A stretch of DNA of 64,000 nucleotides from NCBI GenBank assembly GCA_964546645.1, contig CAZJKM010000002.1, forward strand, positions 20,648-84,647, given 5' to 3'. The notes under the pieces were generated by a model that had not been told where the DNA came from, did no database searches, and saw only the letters and a list, made by a program, of their open reading frames with translations. This DNA is from A37T11 sp964546645. Its GTDB lineage: Bacteria; Bacteroidota; Bacteroidia; Sphingobacteriales; Sphingobacteriaceae. Every line of letters begins with the position of its first letter. Position 1 is the stretch's first letter. This document shows, in pieces, positions 42,667-51,076 of this stretch. A program made the position numbers and the translations under genes.

Positions 42667-44082
42667 CTACCCGTTATTATATTTTGCGATCAGGTCCACA
42701 ATCACCTTATTCTGCTGCAGCTGTGGCAGGTATTCAAAGAGTATCTGGTACTTATCCGGGCTGAGGTTGAGTGCCTGCTCCAGTGAGAACAGGGCTTCCG
42801 TGTATTTCCCCGCAGCAAACTGGTAAGCCACCAGCCGGTAATACAATTCCGCCGCATCCGGATTGGTTTTAATAGCCTCGACGATAATTTCCATCGCCTC
42901 CGTAAATTTCCCCTGCTCATACAGTACGGATGAATAGTCAAGCCATGCTTCCACATCCACGGGGTTCAGTTCCACCACTTTGGCATAGGCCAGCTCCGCT
43001 TCTGCTACCTGTTTCAGCTTATACCGTGCATCGGCTACAGCGAACCAGTAGTCCGGATTCTGGTCATCCAGCTCAAGGGCTTTTTTATAGAAATGCAGCG
43101 ATTCAAAGTAACGCTCTTCATAGTCGAGCGTAACTCCGATCCCAAACCAGCCGTCACACAGTTTCGGATTGATCTTTACGGCTTTTTTATAGTAGTCACG
43201 GGCCTCATCCATCTGCTCCAGCTTTTCATAGCACTCACCGATCGCACAATAGGTATCTGCTCCCGGCGGTTCATACTCAAACGTATGCTTATACACTTCG
43301 ATCGCGTCTGCGTACCGCTCCAGGTTCACCAATGCATTTCCCTTATTGAAATACGCCGAACCGAAGTTTTCCTTGATCAGGATGGCATAATCGTAGGCAT
43401 CAATCGCCTTTTCAAACTGGTTCAGCTTATGGTAGGCATTGCCCAGGTTATACCAGGCCGCATAGGAATAGGGATCCGTATCAATATACTGATGGTAGAA
43501 ACCAATGCTCTCTTCCTGCCGGTCGAGCACATCATAGCAGAATGCCAGTTCATACAGCGCATCCTGGTTTTCCATATTCTGTTCCAGGCACTGCTTCAGG
43601 CATTTCACGGCCTGCTCATAGTCGCCCTGGCTCTGGTGGATCATGGCCATCTGCAGATAGACATCGTCCGGACTATCGGCCAGCTTGAGGGCGTGTTCGA
43701 GATTATCAAACGCGTCGTCGTATTGTTCCAGGCTGCCCAGTATCCCTCCCCTGATCAGGAAAATATCGGCCTCAGAAGGTTCCAGCGTTTCTGCTTTTTC
43801 AAGGGCGGCCAGTGCATGGTCCGGCTGATGGGTAAGCATGAACAGGTGTGCCTGTTTAATCAGGAATACCGCCACAAAAGGATGCTGGCTGACGGCGTAA
43901 TCCACCACCTGCAACGCTTTAATCGGATCATTTTTTTCGATATAGTAGTCGATAATTCCTTCAAAAGCCTGCGCATCAAAAAAGTATTGATCCTTATTCC
44001 GGATCATCTCCTCATACCGTTCCACTGAAAATCTGGGATCTTCAGAGAAACCAAACTCAAAATCTTCTTCCATGCCACTCAT
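42667..44082 (-). CDS. Tetratricopeptide-repeat protein
   Basis: This 471-residue cytoplasmic protein consists of about eleven TPR units after an acidic N-terminal tail (MEEDFEFGFSEDPRFS). Well-formed units include WYNLGNAYHKLNQFEKAIDAYDYA, AYFNKGNALVNLERYADAIEVY and GWFGIGVTLDYEERYFESLHFY, each given in part. There is no signal peptide, membrane segment or enzyme domain, so it is a protein-interaction scaffold. Single TPR proteins of this size and acidic start precede aroE in several relatives as I recall, but function is unknown. A possible promoter lies far upstream at 44280-44287. Confidence 0.9.
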   Translation of the reverse strand: MSGMEEDFEFGFSEDPRFSVERYEEMIRNKDQYFFDAQAFEGIIDYYIEKNDPIKALQVVDYAVSQHPFVAVFLIKQAHLFMLTHQPDHALAALEKAETLEPSEADIFLIRGGILGSLEQYDDAFDNLEHALKLADSPDDVYLQMAMIHQSQGDYEQAVKCLKQCLEQNMENQDALYELAFCYDVLDRQEESIGFYHQYIDTDPYSYAAWYNLGNAYHKLNQFEKAIDAYDYAILIKENFGSAYFNKGNALVNLERYADAIEVYKHTFEYEPPGADTYCAIGECYEKLEQMDEARDYYKKAVKINPKLCDGWFGIGVTLDYEERYFESLHFYKKALELDDQNPDYWFAVADARYKLKQVAEAELAYAKVVELNPVDVEAWLDYSSVLYEQGKFTEAMEIIVEAIKTNPDAAELYYRLVAYQFAAGKYTEALFSLEQALNLSPDKYQILFEYLPQLQQNKVIVDLIAKYNNG

Positions 44083-44390
44083 CTTTATAAGAATTCAGAA
44101 AGGTTTTCAGCTCGCCTGTTTATGCAAAACAAGTTAGGCTTAATCCCTTATCCCTGCCAACAATACTTTTCCACAAATTTCCCGACAAAGAGACAGGCAC
44201 CTGTCAAACAGCTGATTATTACCTTCCGTATGTCAACAATCCCCCCTGTACACCGGTCTGCGGCATCGTTAACTTAACACAAAGGTACGCTTTTCATAAC
44301 ACATAGTTGGTGTCCCGCTGCGCACGTTAAACAACTTCCATCGGTAAAACCAGAAAAATATTTGTATATTGTCAACAAATGTTACCTGCT
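44083..44390. other. Gene-free divergent region with a minus-strand -7 box
   Basis: This region separates the TPR gene from the DUF6263 gene. On the minus strand 44280-44287 reads TACCTTTG, an exact TAnnTTTG match, which would give the TPR gene a leader of about 195 bases. On the plus strand only a 7-of-8 box (AATATTTG, near 44357) precedes the DUF6263 gene. I see no small open frame with support, no RNA gene and no long repeat. Confidence 0.4.
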
Positions 44391-45326
44391 ATGGATACCA
44401 AAACGTACGTACGTTGCCGGCAAATGGGATTGTTGCTGGCCTTCCTGATGATCTGCGGCCTGTTACCGGCACAGGCCACCGGCCATGGGAATAAGCCGGT
44501 TCCGGCCAATAGTACCCTGCTGAAGTTTAACCTGAAGCCGGGCGAAAAGTACATGATATCTACAGCAGTGAAACAAGTCATCACCTTTGAAGCCATGGGC
44601 AATGAGATGACCATGACCCAGCATATTACGACAGATTACCTGTACGATATACTTTCCGTCCATAATGGTATTTCGACTATCAATGTATCGATCAACGCAG
44701 TGAATATACACCAGGATCTTCCGGGCTTCATGACTATATCGTTCGATTCGGAGCGCCCGGACGAGGGAGCTCCCCAATTGAAGGTGCTTGGGGAAATGGT
44801 AGGCAAGTCGTTCGTTATGGAGATGAATGAAGAAGGTACCGTCCGCTCCACACGGGGCCTTAGCGAAGCACTGGGCAGCACCAATGCCATCATGCAGCAG
44901 CTTGGATTCACGGACTCTCTCCTGACACAGAGTATGAACCAGACGTTTCAATTTTACCCCAATAAAGCGGTAGCCATCGGCGAACAGTGGGCCAAATCCC
45001 TTTCAGTGCCGATGGGAGGTATCGCACATGCGGATATAACGTCGACCTATTCGTTGGCGGCCATCAATGGCCGGACCGCTATGATTGACCTGAAAGGTGA
45101 TATGCATTTTTCCGACCCCAAAAGCGGAACAACTACTCCCCGGACAGCAGGGGCCGAGTTTAACATGGCGGGAACACTGAACGGAACACTGGAACTGGAT
45201 ATCGAATCCGGTCTCCCGCTGAAAATGACGTTAAAACAGGATATTTCAGGAGATGTCGGCAAGGATGGAAAGAAAGTGCCCATGCACGCCGTATCCGAGA
45301 TCGTTTATACCGGCCGGAAACAGTAA
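44391..45326 (+). CDS. Exported DUF6263 family protein
   Basis: This protein of about 311 residues has a signal peptide (MGLLLAFLMICGLLPAQA) and a single all-beta domain of the DUF6263 kind. Recognisable blocks are LKFNLKPGEKYMIS, the TEMTMTQHIT-like strand, MVGKSFVMEMNEEG, IGEQWAKSLSVPMGG and the C-terminal GLPLKMTLKQDISG. The family is widespread in Bacteroidota and of unknown function; it is probably periplasmic. ATG 44379 gives four extra residues and is also possible. It is a single-gene unit with a hairpin terminator about 70 bases after the stop. Confidence 0.8.
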   Translation: MDTKTYVRCRQMGLLLAFLMICGLLPAQATGHGNKPVPANSTLLKFNLKPGEKYMISTAVKQVITFEAMGNEMTMTQHITTDYLYDILSVHNGISTINVSINAVNIHQDLPGFMTISFDSERPDEGAPQLKVLGEMVGKSFVMEMNEEGTVRSTRGLSEALGSTNAIMQQLGFTDSLLTQSMNQTFQFYPNKAVAIGEQWAKSLSVPMGGIAHADITSTYSLAAINGRTAMIDLKGDMHFSDPKSGTTTPRTAGAEFNMAGTLNGTLELDIESGLPLKMTLKQDISGDVGKDGKKVPMHAVSEIVYTGRKQ

Positions 45327-45395
45327 AGGCGGGCGGGCAAGGGTGACAATAAGGCCGGGTACGACTGTGCCGGGTATATTGCCATATAAAATTAA

Positions 45396-45430
45396 AATCC
45401 CCTGTCTCTTGCGAAACAGGGGATTCCTTT
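45396..45430. terminator. Hairpin terminator, probably bidirectional
   Basis: Arms AATCCCCTGT (45396-45405) and ACAGGGGATT (45416-45425) are perfect with a 10-base loop. On the plus strand CCTTTT follows; on the minus strand TTTTAATTTTAT follows. The minus reading suits the remnant gene whose stop lies 16 bases away. Confidence 0.75.
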
Positions 45431-45440
45431 TAACTACCGG

Positions 45441-45524
45441 TTACAGCGCCTTGCGTTTCTGCTTTTTCACTTCAATAGCATAGATGCTGCGGTCTGCGAC
45501 CGCCATCATGGCCTCGCGATCGGC
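45441..45524 (-). pseudogene. 3' remnant of an unidentified gene
   Basis: The minus strand encodes 27 codons ending KKQKRKAL and TAA (45443-45441), with the G/C-rich codon use of the host genome. An in-frame TAA at 45527-45525 immediately precedes the first codon. Base composition changes abruptly there to A/T-rich sequence. A terminator lies just downstream of the stop. This looks like the last part of a gene cut off when the neighbouring low-GC segment was inserted. I cannot name the parent gene. A chance short open frame remains possible. Confidence 0.4.
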
Positions 45525-45686
45525 TTACCGTGGACTGATGATTTGAGATTGAAATTGAAACAGCTCGGAAATCAAGCAGAAATTTCCTCGAATAGTAGCT
45601 TCTCTTAAAGAAATGGCTTTTGAGATTAATTTGAACAATGAAATGACAGTAAATCGCCTTTAGCATGAGGTAATGTTCAAAAAAGG

Positions 45687-45694
45687 TATATTTG
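45687..45694 (+). promoter_or_regulatory. -7 promoter box of the low-GC island operon
   Basis: TATATTTG matches TAnnTTTG exactly and ends 31 bases before ATG 45726. Despite its foreign composition, the island thus uses a Bacteroidota-type promoter, so its donor was probably within the phylum. Confidence 0.5.
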
Positions 45695-45725
45695 TCGCTT
45701 TGGTTAAAATATCCTTGTATTAGAG

Positions 45726-46496
45726 ATGAAGTATTTGGAAGCAATTACATATGAAGTTGTTTTTCCTGATAAGGCACTGAAAGAGTTTGTGAGCCACTTT
45801 TGGTTTACCCGGTGGAACACGGGTATTCAAGAATATATCAACTATCATTCTACAGCCAATACCAACACGGAACTTGTTTTCGCTTTTGAACCGGGAAAGC
45901 AGTCTGTTTTTTCTACTTTACAAGGTCATACTGCTAATTATGATTGCATAGAAACGGGCGGGTTTTCCGAAATGTTCGGTGTATCGTTATACGCTCATGC
46001 CATCCCTTATTTCTTTGGAGTTTCAGCAAGTGAACTGGTTAATCAATTGATAGAATTGAACGAAATTATACGTTCGGATGCCGAAGTAATCGCCTATCGT
46101 TTAGCTAACAGTAACAGCTTCAATAAACGGGTTGAAATAATGGCGCAATACCTTAAAAGTAAGTTTGACCCATCTCGAAAGACGGACGTTCCTATCATAA
46201 ATGCTATAAGGAAAATAAGAGAACTTCGTGGACAGGTAAGTATCGAAAATTTGGCAAAAGAGAGCTTATTGTCACAAAAGCAATTTGAAAGAAGATTTAA
46301 AAATTTCTCCGGTTTTAATCCGAAACTGTATTCCCGCATACTTCGTTTTGAAAGCTCTTTATGGCCTTATAAAGACGATACCAGTTTCACAGATAAGGCT
46401 CTCGACCTCGGATACTACGACCAAGCCCATTTTATCAACGATTTCAAGCAATTTTCTGGTTTTAGCCCAACTAATTACACTCCAATTTCATCGTAG
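45726..46496 (+). CDS. AraC-family transcriptional regulator (DUF6597-type sensor)
   Basis: This 256-residue protein has an N-terminal domain of the DUF6597 kind (FPDKALKEFVSHFWFTRW, FGVSLYAHAIPYFFGVSASEL). A C-terminal AraC double helix-turn-helix follows (SIENLAKESLLSQKQFERRFK and FTDKALDLGYYDQAHFINDFKQF in part), ending FSGFSPTNY. This subtype often sits next to small-molecule resistance or VOC proteins, as here. The gene is clearly A/T-richer than its surroundings. It is the first of three same-strand genes in the island and probably regulates them. Confidence 0.9.
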   Translation: MKYLEAITYEVVFPDKALKEFVSHFWFTRWNTGIQEYINYHSTANTNTELVFAFEPGKQSVFSTLQGHTANYDCIETGGFSEMFGVSLYAHAIPYFFGVSASELVNQLIELNEIIRSDAEVIAYRLANSNSFNKRVEIMAQYLKSKFDPSRKTDVPIINAIRKIRELRGQVSIENLAKESLLSQKQFERRFKNFSGFNPKLYSRILRFESSLWPYKDDTSFTDKALDLGYYDQAHFINDFKQFSGFSPTNYTPISS

Positions 46497-46576
46497 GTAG
46501 AAAATGTCTATTTTTTCCAATTTTGGCTTAGTTCATCAGGTTAATTTTGCTTTTTATAGTTTTATAGGAAGCGTAA

Positions 46577-47293
46577 ATGATAGCAGAACAAAATCAGGAA
46601 AAAGTCATTCCAATTATGCCTTGTCCGGATATACGGCCTCAAGTAGCATTTTACAAAGCGTTAGGATTTGAAGTCTTAGGGTTATACACCTCACCTAATC
46701 CCTATGCTTCATTGAAATGGAATGATATTGAATTACATTTCTATGGTAGCCGTAAAGTAGTACCTTCAGCTTCAGAAAATCCAACCATGTGTTTTTTAAT
46801 GGTCAACGACGTAGATGAAGTGAACCGCCTTTTCACTATTGCATTGAAAAAATATTATGGTAAAATCCCACGGACTGGTTTTCCAAAGATTACTAAAGTA
46901 CGTAATCTCGTTGCAGACCGCAGGTTTACCTTAACTGACCCGGGGGGAAATACACTCTTTATAGGAACAAAGGCCACAGAGGAAGACAGGTTTTTTAGAA
47001 CTTTGGCAAACCCGGAATATGCAAAATTGTTCGCCGTCCTTTATGACGTTTTATATTCCAAAGAAGACCCAAATCTTGCTGAAAGTATGCTTCCTAAATA
47101 TTCCGACATCCGTAACAATTTGCAGGGGTTAGATAAGGCGAAGTACCTATTAGTAATGGCAGATATTCGAAAACAGTTAGGCAAGCAAATTGACGACGCT
47201 GAATTAAATCAACTAATTAATAATAACGAAAATAACGAGGATTGGAAAAATATCAGGAGAATGTACTTTGAGATATTGAAACAAGAACAATAA
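46577..47293 (+). CDS. VOC (glyoxalase/bleomycin-resistance) protein with helical tail
   Basis: This 238-residue protein has an N-terminal VOC domain (about residues 8-130: IMPCPDIRPQVAFYKALGFEVLG, LKWNDIELHFYG, RFTLTDPGGNTLFIG, given in part). Its fold binds or sequesters small hydrophobic compounds. Residues about 135-238 form an extra all-helical domain (FAVLYDVLYSKEDPNLAESML) absent from ordinary 120-residue members. Metal ligands are not obvious, which points to a binding-type rather than an enzymatic VOC protein. It follows the AraC gene by 80 bases and precedes the HMA-like gene by 1 base. Its low GC content marks it as transferred DNA. Drug or toxin resistance is a reasonable guess only. 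Confidence 0.85.
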   Translation: MIAEQNQEKVIPIMPCPDIRPQVAFYKALGFEVLGLYTSPNPYASLKWNDIELHFYGSRKVVPSASENPTMCFLMVNDVDEVNRLFTIALKKYYGKIPRTGFPKITKVRNLVADRRFTLTDPGGNTLFIGTKATEEDRFFRTLANPEYAKLFAVLYDVLYSKEDPNLAESMLPKYSDIRNNLQGLDKAKYLLVMADIRKQLGKQIDDAELNQLINNNENNEDWKNIRRMYFEILKQEQ

Positions 47294-47294
47294 T

Positions 47295-47537
47295 ATGGAG
47301 GGAATTTTTAAACTCGAAAAAACGGTTGAAATCTTTAAAACAAATGTTGAGAACGACGAAGACGCCGATAAAATAACAACTTCTCTTTTAACACGGTATC
47401 CTGTCTATAAAATCAACTTTGACCTGGAGGATGAAGAAAATATCCTTAGAGTTGAAGCTAATCAATTTGAAATTGCAACAGACGATATAATCAAATATAT
47501 GATTGAATTAGGTTACTGTTGCGAGAGAATAAAGTAA
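47295..47537 (+). CDS. Small HMA-like ferredoxin-fold protein
   Basis: This 80-residue protein has the beta-alpha-beta-beta-alpha-beta outline of heavy-metal-associated (HMA) domains (TVEIFKTNVENDEDADKI, YPVYKINFDLEDEENILRVE, IIKYMIELGYCCERI). It lacks the metal-binding CxxC loop: the first loop reads TNVENDEDA. The only cysteines are the adjacent pair near the end. Such proteins occur widely in Bacteroidota with no known function. The start is one base after the VOC stop, so the two are translationally linked. It is part of the low-GC island. Confidence 0.75.
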   Translation: MEGIFKLEKTVEIFKTNVENDEDADKITTSLLTRYPVYKINFDLEDEENILRVEANQFEIATDDIIKYMIELGYCCERIK

Positions 47538-47694
47538 TCTATAAGTGTATTGTAATATTTATGTAATAGATGTTCAATGGGGTACTACTATATCCTCATT
47601 TTTTGATTAATAGTCCCCATTTAGAAATTAACAGAATTAATAACCAAACACGGTAAAAATAAGTATGTAAAAATATGTTATTCAGGATATAAGT

Positions 47695-47722
47695 AAAAAA
47701 TCCCCACATTGCTGTGAGGATT
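47695..47722 (-). terminator. Rho-independent terminator of tRNA-Lys
   Basis: On the minus strand AATCCTCACA (47722-47713) pairs with TGTGGGGATT (47708-47699) across a 4-base loop with one G-U pair, and TTTTTT follows at once. It lies six bases after the tRNA 3' end. The 190-base region between this tRNA and the HMA-like gene is otherwise A/T-rich sequence in which I see nothing. Confidence 0.75.
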
Positions 47723-47727
47723 CATCG

Positions 47728-47800
47728 TGACCCCGGAGAGGCTCGAACTCTCGACCCACTGATTAAGAGTCAGTTGCTCTACCAACTGAGCTACGGAGTC
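47728..47800 (-). tRNA. tRNA-Lys (anticodon CTT)
   Basis: The 73-base minus-strand sequence begins GACTCCG and ends CGGGGTC plus discriminator A, forming the 7-bp acceptor stem with one G-T pair. The D arm has AGCTCAGTTGGTAGAGC. The anticodon stem ACTGA/TCAGT encloses CTCTTAA, so the anticodon is CTT and reads AAG. The T arm has GTTCGAGCC. CCA is not encoded. Its 3' end faces the low-GC island, the usual orientation for integration next to tRNA genes. Confidence 0.95.
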
Positions 47801-47811
47801 ATCTTTCGTGG

Positions 47812-47819
47812 CAAAATTA
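47812..47819 (-). promoter_or_regulatory. -7 promoter box of tRNA-Lys
   Basis: The minus strand reads TAATTTTG, an exact TAnnTTTG match, 11 bases before the tRNA 5' end. Transcription would begin about 6 bases upstream of the mature end. Confidence 0.5.
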
Positions 47820-47919
47820 CATTTTTCTACCGATGTTACCTAATAGAAAAAAGGAACGACGCTGTTCATATTTACGAATGCTGTTTGTATCCCGATCTCG
47901 GTGCTTTCCTTCTCCCCTG

Positions 47920-49563
47920 TCATTTTTCCTTTCCGGCCGCCAGCAGGGTCTGCGCCAGTCGCTCGTCACGTTTGTAAATGTCTTTTCTGAAATTGATCCG
48001 GCCAGCACGGTCTACAAAAGCGGTGAAGTAGGCAATAAATACCGGAACGGGGTCTTCCAGCGTTACACTGCGCTCTTTACCGGCCTGCATTGCTTTATGG
48101 ATACTTTCGTCATCCCAGGCAGGATCATCTTTCAACAAGAACCGGGCAAGCTTTACCGGCTCACTTACACGAATGCAGCCGTGGCTGAAGGCTCGGGAAG
48201 GTTCATCGAAAAGCGATTTGGATGGTGTGTCATGCAGGTAAATATTGTGGCTGTTGGGAAACAGGAATTTAACCAGACCCAGTGAATTACGTGGACCGGG
48301 TTTTTGCCGCACCACCGGCAGTCCGCCGCTATGCCCCGTGATCTCCATATTCTGGCGGGAAATGTAGTTCGGGTTGCGGTTCATCGACGGCACAATTTCG
48401 TTGCGTACAATACTGGGCGGCACATTCCAATAGGGACTGAACACCACGTATTTTACATGGCCTGCAAAGATCACCGTTTTATGTACGGATTTGCCGACTA
48501 CCACATTGCAGCTCCACAAAAGACTGTCCGCATGGTATACGTGCAGCTTAAATTCAGGTATGTTTACACCCAGGTATTCGCGGTCCATCCGTGCGGGCAA
48601 CCAGCGGCAACGCTCCATATTGACAATAAGCTGCCTGACACGTTGCCGGGGGCTGACATTCAGTTCGGCCAGCGTACCGGGCCCGATCACACCATCCGCC
48701 GCAAGGCCGTGCCGTTCCTGGAACTGCTGCACGGCCGCAAGCAATACCGAATCGTAGCGATGACTTTCCGGGTCGCCTTTATAGTCACCCAATATATCCA
48801 GCCTTTGCCGCAACAAAGGCATAATAGCTGATGAATCGTCGTATTTATATGATTTTACATTCTTTTCCATGCTGATGGCCGGCCAGGCTCCGGCACTGTC
48901 CAGCTTCCGGAAAACCGGCAGAAATTTCCGTAATTCATCATATTGCCGGTATACCGGTGCCGAGGTCGGCACGTTGCCGGCAACCATACTATCAAGATAC
49001 GCTTCGTAGGATATCTTCTTTCGGGGAACAAACCAGTCGTTGGCCTTGCTTACTTTCTCATCCATGCCCTCCCATGCAAGCTGTGCAAATGCAAAATACT
49101 GCGCGGTAAGCATCAGTTCCAGGCGGCCGGCCTGTGACACCTCCTCCTCAGCATGACGATAAGCATTTATCAGTGAATCAAGTGCTTCCCTATGGGGTAT
49201 TTCCCGCTGCAACCCTTCTCCATCCAGGTTCATCATCCGGTCAGCAAGGTTGCCTGCCTGTTCAATCAACCCACCGTCATCAAACCAGGCATAAGCATAC
49301 TCCCGTTTCCGATAAAAGGTTCGGATATCCTCTTCATATTCTTTGAAAGCCGGATAAGCCACCAGGAAACTGTCGAGCCGGGTACTGTCAAACCTCAACA
49401 CCGTTTGCCCGCTGAAGCCACCACGGATGGTCTGGTTCCAGGTATCAAAGCTGTTGTTCACCGAATCGGCTGGATTCCGGTCGTTGTTGTCGCGTCCGGG
49501 ACCGCATTGAATGGTAAAAGCCAGCAATAAGCAGGCAAAGAAATAAATAAAAACACTGTTCAT
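47920..49563 (-). CDS. L,D-transpeptidase lipoprotein (YkuD/YcbB type)
   Basis: This 547-residue envelope enzyme has a lipoprotein signal (FACLLLAFTIQC, Cys at 20) and an N-terminal helical scaffold (about 60-270). A peptidoglycan-binding domain lies near 270-310 (VQQFQERHGLAADGVIGPGTLAEL). The YkuD catalytic domain follows (about 330-500) with IYLHDTP and SHGCIRVS, catalytic C463 and H461. The layout matches YcbB-type enzymes that form 3-3 cross-links or attach proteins to peptidoglycan. The length is also typical. Together with the M23, GH10-like and PBP4-type proteins of this window it belongs to wall remodelling. It is transcribed on its own; a near-match -7 box (TATATTCG) lies upstream. 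Confidence 0.93.
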   Translation of the reverse strand: MNSVFIYFFACLLLAFTIQCGPGRDNNDRNPADSVNNSFDTWNQTIRGGFSGQTVLRFDSTRLDSFLVAYPAFKEYEEDIRTFYRKREYAYAWFDDGGLIEQAGNLADRMMNLDGEGLQREIPHREALDSLINAYRHAEEEVSQAGRLELMLTAQYFAFAQLAWEGMDEKVSKANDWFVPRKKISYEAYLDSMVAGNVPTSAPVYRQYDELRKFLPVFRKLDSAGAWPAISMEKNVKSYKYDDSSAIMPLLRQRLDILGDYKGDPESHRYDSVLLAAVQQFQERHGLAADGVIGPGTLAELNVSPRQRVRQLIVNMERCRWLPARMDREYLGVNIPEFKLHVYHADSLLWSCNVVVGKSVHKTVIFAGHVKYVVFSPYWNVPPSIVRNEIVPSMNRNPNYISRQNMEITGHSGGLPVVRQKPGPRNSLGLVKFLFPNSHNIYLHDTPSKSLFDEPSRAFSHGCIRVSEPVKLARFLLKDDPAWDDESIHKAMQAGKERSVTLEDPVPVFIAYFTAFVDRAGRINFRKDIYKRDERLAQTLLAAGKEK

Positions 49564-49604
49564 ACGTACATATTTGTGAACGAATATACCCTTTTCCCGG
49601 CTAT

Positions 49605-50093
49605 TTACATCCGCGCTGCCTGCACGGCATACAGGAGTTCCGTCGGCAACTGAGTGCCCAGTAGCAACCGTTCTCCCGTACAGGTGACAATCAGCAGGCC
49701 TTGCCTGCCTTTTACGTTATACACCGTGCCATAAACAGCGTGCTTCCGGTATCCGTAACCGATACAACGGTAAGATATGACCTCATACCGTTCAACATCC
49801 TCCCATTTCAGCAGGTTCAGTGAGCGGTCCGGTATATTAAAGCCATACCAGATACCCTGCCCGTTTATTTTAACTGTTAATTTCAGAAAAAGGAAAAACA
49901 AAAAGGCAACAGCAGCAACCATAAAAACAATCAATACAAACACCATGTGTGCCACGGGGTTGTTGGTTACCTGATTGTCTGTAAGAGTACGCACCAGATA
50001 GATAAGTGGCAGGGGCACCAGAGCTATCAATAGTATCAGCCACATCCACCAGCACCTGAATTGCTGTTCTTCATTAAATTGATGTCTATCCAT
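49605..50093 (-). CDS. Small membrane protein with two transmembrane helices
   Basis: This protein of about 162 residues has two membrane segments near the N-terminus (WWMWLILLIALVPLPLIYLV and MVFVLIVFMVAAVAFLFFLF). A C-terminal beta-rich domain of about 85 residues follows, facing the cytoplasm. The pattern (IKINGQGIWYGF-like strand, LKWEDVERYEVISY, GERLLLGTQLPTELL) resembles bacterial PH domains, where such proteins are common. ATG 50093 is preferred; ATG 50105 is possible, and the frame extends to TTG 50114. No neighbour suggests a role. It stands 41 bases upstream of the L,D-transpeptidase gene on the same strand, so it may share its transcript. Confidence 0.7.
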   Translation of the reverse strand: MDRHQFNEEQQFRCWWMWLILLIALVPLPLIYLVRTLTDNQVTNNPVAHMVFVLIVFMVAAVAFLFFLFLKLTVKINGQGIWYGFNIPDRSLNLLKWEDVERYEVISYRCIGYGYRKHAVYGTVYNVKGRQGLLIVTCTGERLLLGTQLPTELLYAVQAARM

Positions 50094-50202
50094 AGTCCTG
50101 AACATACTGTTCAACGAGTTTTTACAAAAAAGAAATCATCCGCGTATATCCTCGAGCAACAGGTATTTACATGCTGCATCGTGAAACCGGAAAAATAATA
50201 GC

Positions 50203-50210
50203 TAATTTTG
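50203..50210 (+). promoter_or_regulatory. -7 promoter box for the endonuclease/phosphatase gene
   Basis: TAATTTTG matches TAnnTTTG exactly and ends 48 bases before ATG 50259. Confidence 0.45.
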
Positions 50211-50258
50211 TGCCTGTCTGAATAAACTAACGGAATCTGGGCTATACAAATAATGACC

Positions 50259-51044
50259 ATGAGAAAAATCATCTTAAATAACCTGCTTCTTATTCTTCTC
50301 AGTCTCGTATCAGGCGGTCTTTATGCACAAAAGGGCGTCGTAAAAGTACTCAGCTATAATATGCACCATGCCAACCCGCCATCCAAACCTGACTTCATTG
50401 ACCTGCCGGCCATAGCCAGGGTGATCAATAACTGCGGTGCCGAACTAGTGGCGTTGCAGGAAGTGGATGTCCATACCGAGCGGTCAGGCAAAACGGTCAA
50501 CCAGGCTGCTGAGCTGGGCCGTCTGACAGGCATGTACCATTATTTCGTAAAAGGAATTGACTATCAGGGTGGAGAATATGGGATTGCGATCCTTTCGAAA
50601 TTCCCATTCCTGAAGACGGACAGCCTTCGCCTGCCCATGAAAGCGGGAGCCGGTGGCGAACCCCGGGTACTTGCTATGGCCACCGTAAAAACCGCCAATG
50701 GGAAAAAGCTGACTTTCGCCTGCACACATCTGGACCTGAAAGCAGAAAACAAAGCACTGCAGGCTCCTGCCATTACACAAAAACTAAGCCGCATTAAACA
50801 TCCGGTGATCCTCTGCGGCGATTTCAATGCCAAACCGGAGACCGAGATCATTACACATTTTGATCAGTATTTTACGCGCAGCAGCATTCCAAATGGCTTC
50901 ACCATTCCCGAAAAGAACCCCAATCGGGAGATCGATTTTGTGATGTACCACCCGGCGAAGAAATTCAGTGTGCTGAAACACGAAGTGATCCATGAACCTT
51001 ACGCTTCCGATCATTTACCGGTATACGTAGAGCTGAAGTTCTGA
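50259..51044 (+). CDS. Secreted endonuclease/exonuclease/phosphatase-family hydrolase
   Basis: This protein of about 261 residues has a signal peptide (LLLILLSLVSGGLYAQ) and one EEP domain. The metal-site motifs are in order: LSYNMHHAN, LVALQEVDVHTERSG, CTHLDLKAENKA, LCGDFNAKPETE and the final SDHLPVYVEL. The fold covers DNases, sphingomyelinases and inositol or sugar phosphatases; in secreted Bacteroidota members a phosphodiesterase or nuclease role is most often assumed. ATG 50253 is an alternative start two codons upstream. It precedes the DUF1080 gene by about 80 bases but that gene has its own promoter. Confidence 0.9.
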   Translation: MRKIILNNLLLILLSLVSGGLYAQKGVVKVLSYNMHHANPPSKPDFIDLPAIARVINNCGAELVALQEVDVHTERSGKTVNQAAELGRLTGMYHYFVKGIDYQGGEYGIAILSKFPFLKTDSLRLPMKAGAGGEPRVLAMATVKTANGKKLTFACTHLDLKAENKALQAPAITQKLSRIKHPVILCGDFNAKPETEIITHFDQYFTRSSIPNGFTIPEKNPNREIDFVMYHPAKKFSVLKHEVIHEPYASDHLPVYVELKF

Positions 51045-51076
51045 CGCCAGGTATCTGTCCATTTGGCATATTTTGC

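Noticed and set aside
43093..44028. 311-codon plus-strand open frame
   Set aside because: It is antisense to the TPR gene, whose repeats are unambiguous; the long frame comes from the repetitive codon pattern.
45472..45744. 90-codon minus-strand frame across the island border
   Set aside because: It spans the compositional junction and the AraC start and promoter, and uses a different frame from the host-like remnant; chance frame.
45431..47730. Possible attL/attR direct repeats of the tRNA-Lys 3' end bounding the island
   Set aside because: I compared the tRNA 3' end (GAGCCTCTCCGGGGTCA) with the left junction and found no matching copy, and there is no integrase gene.
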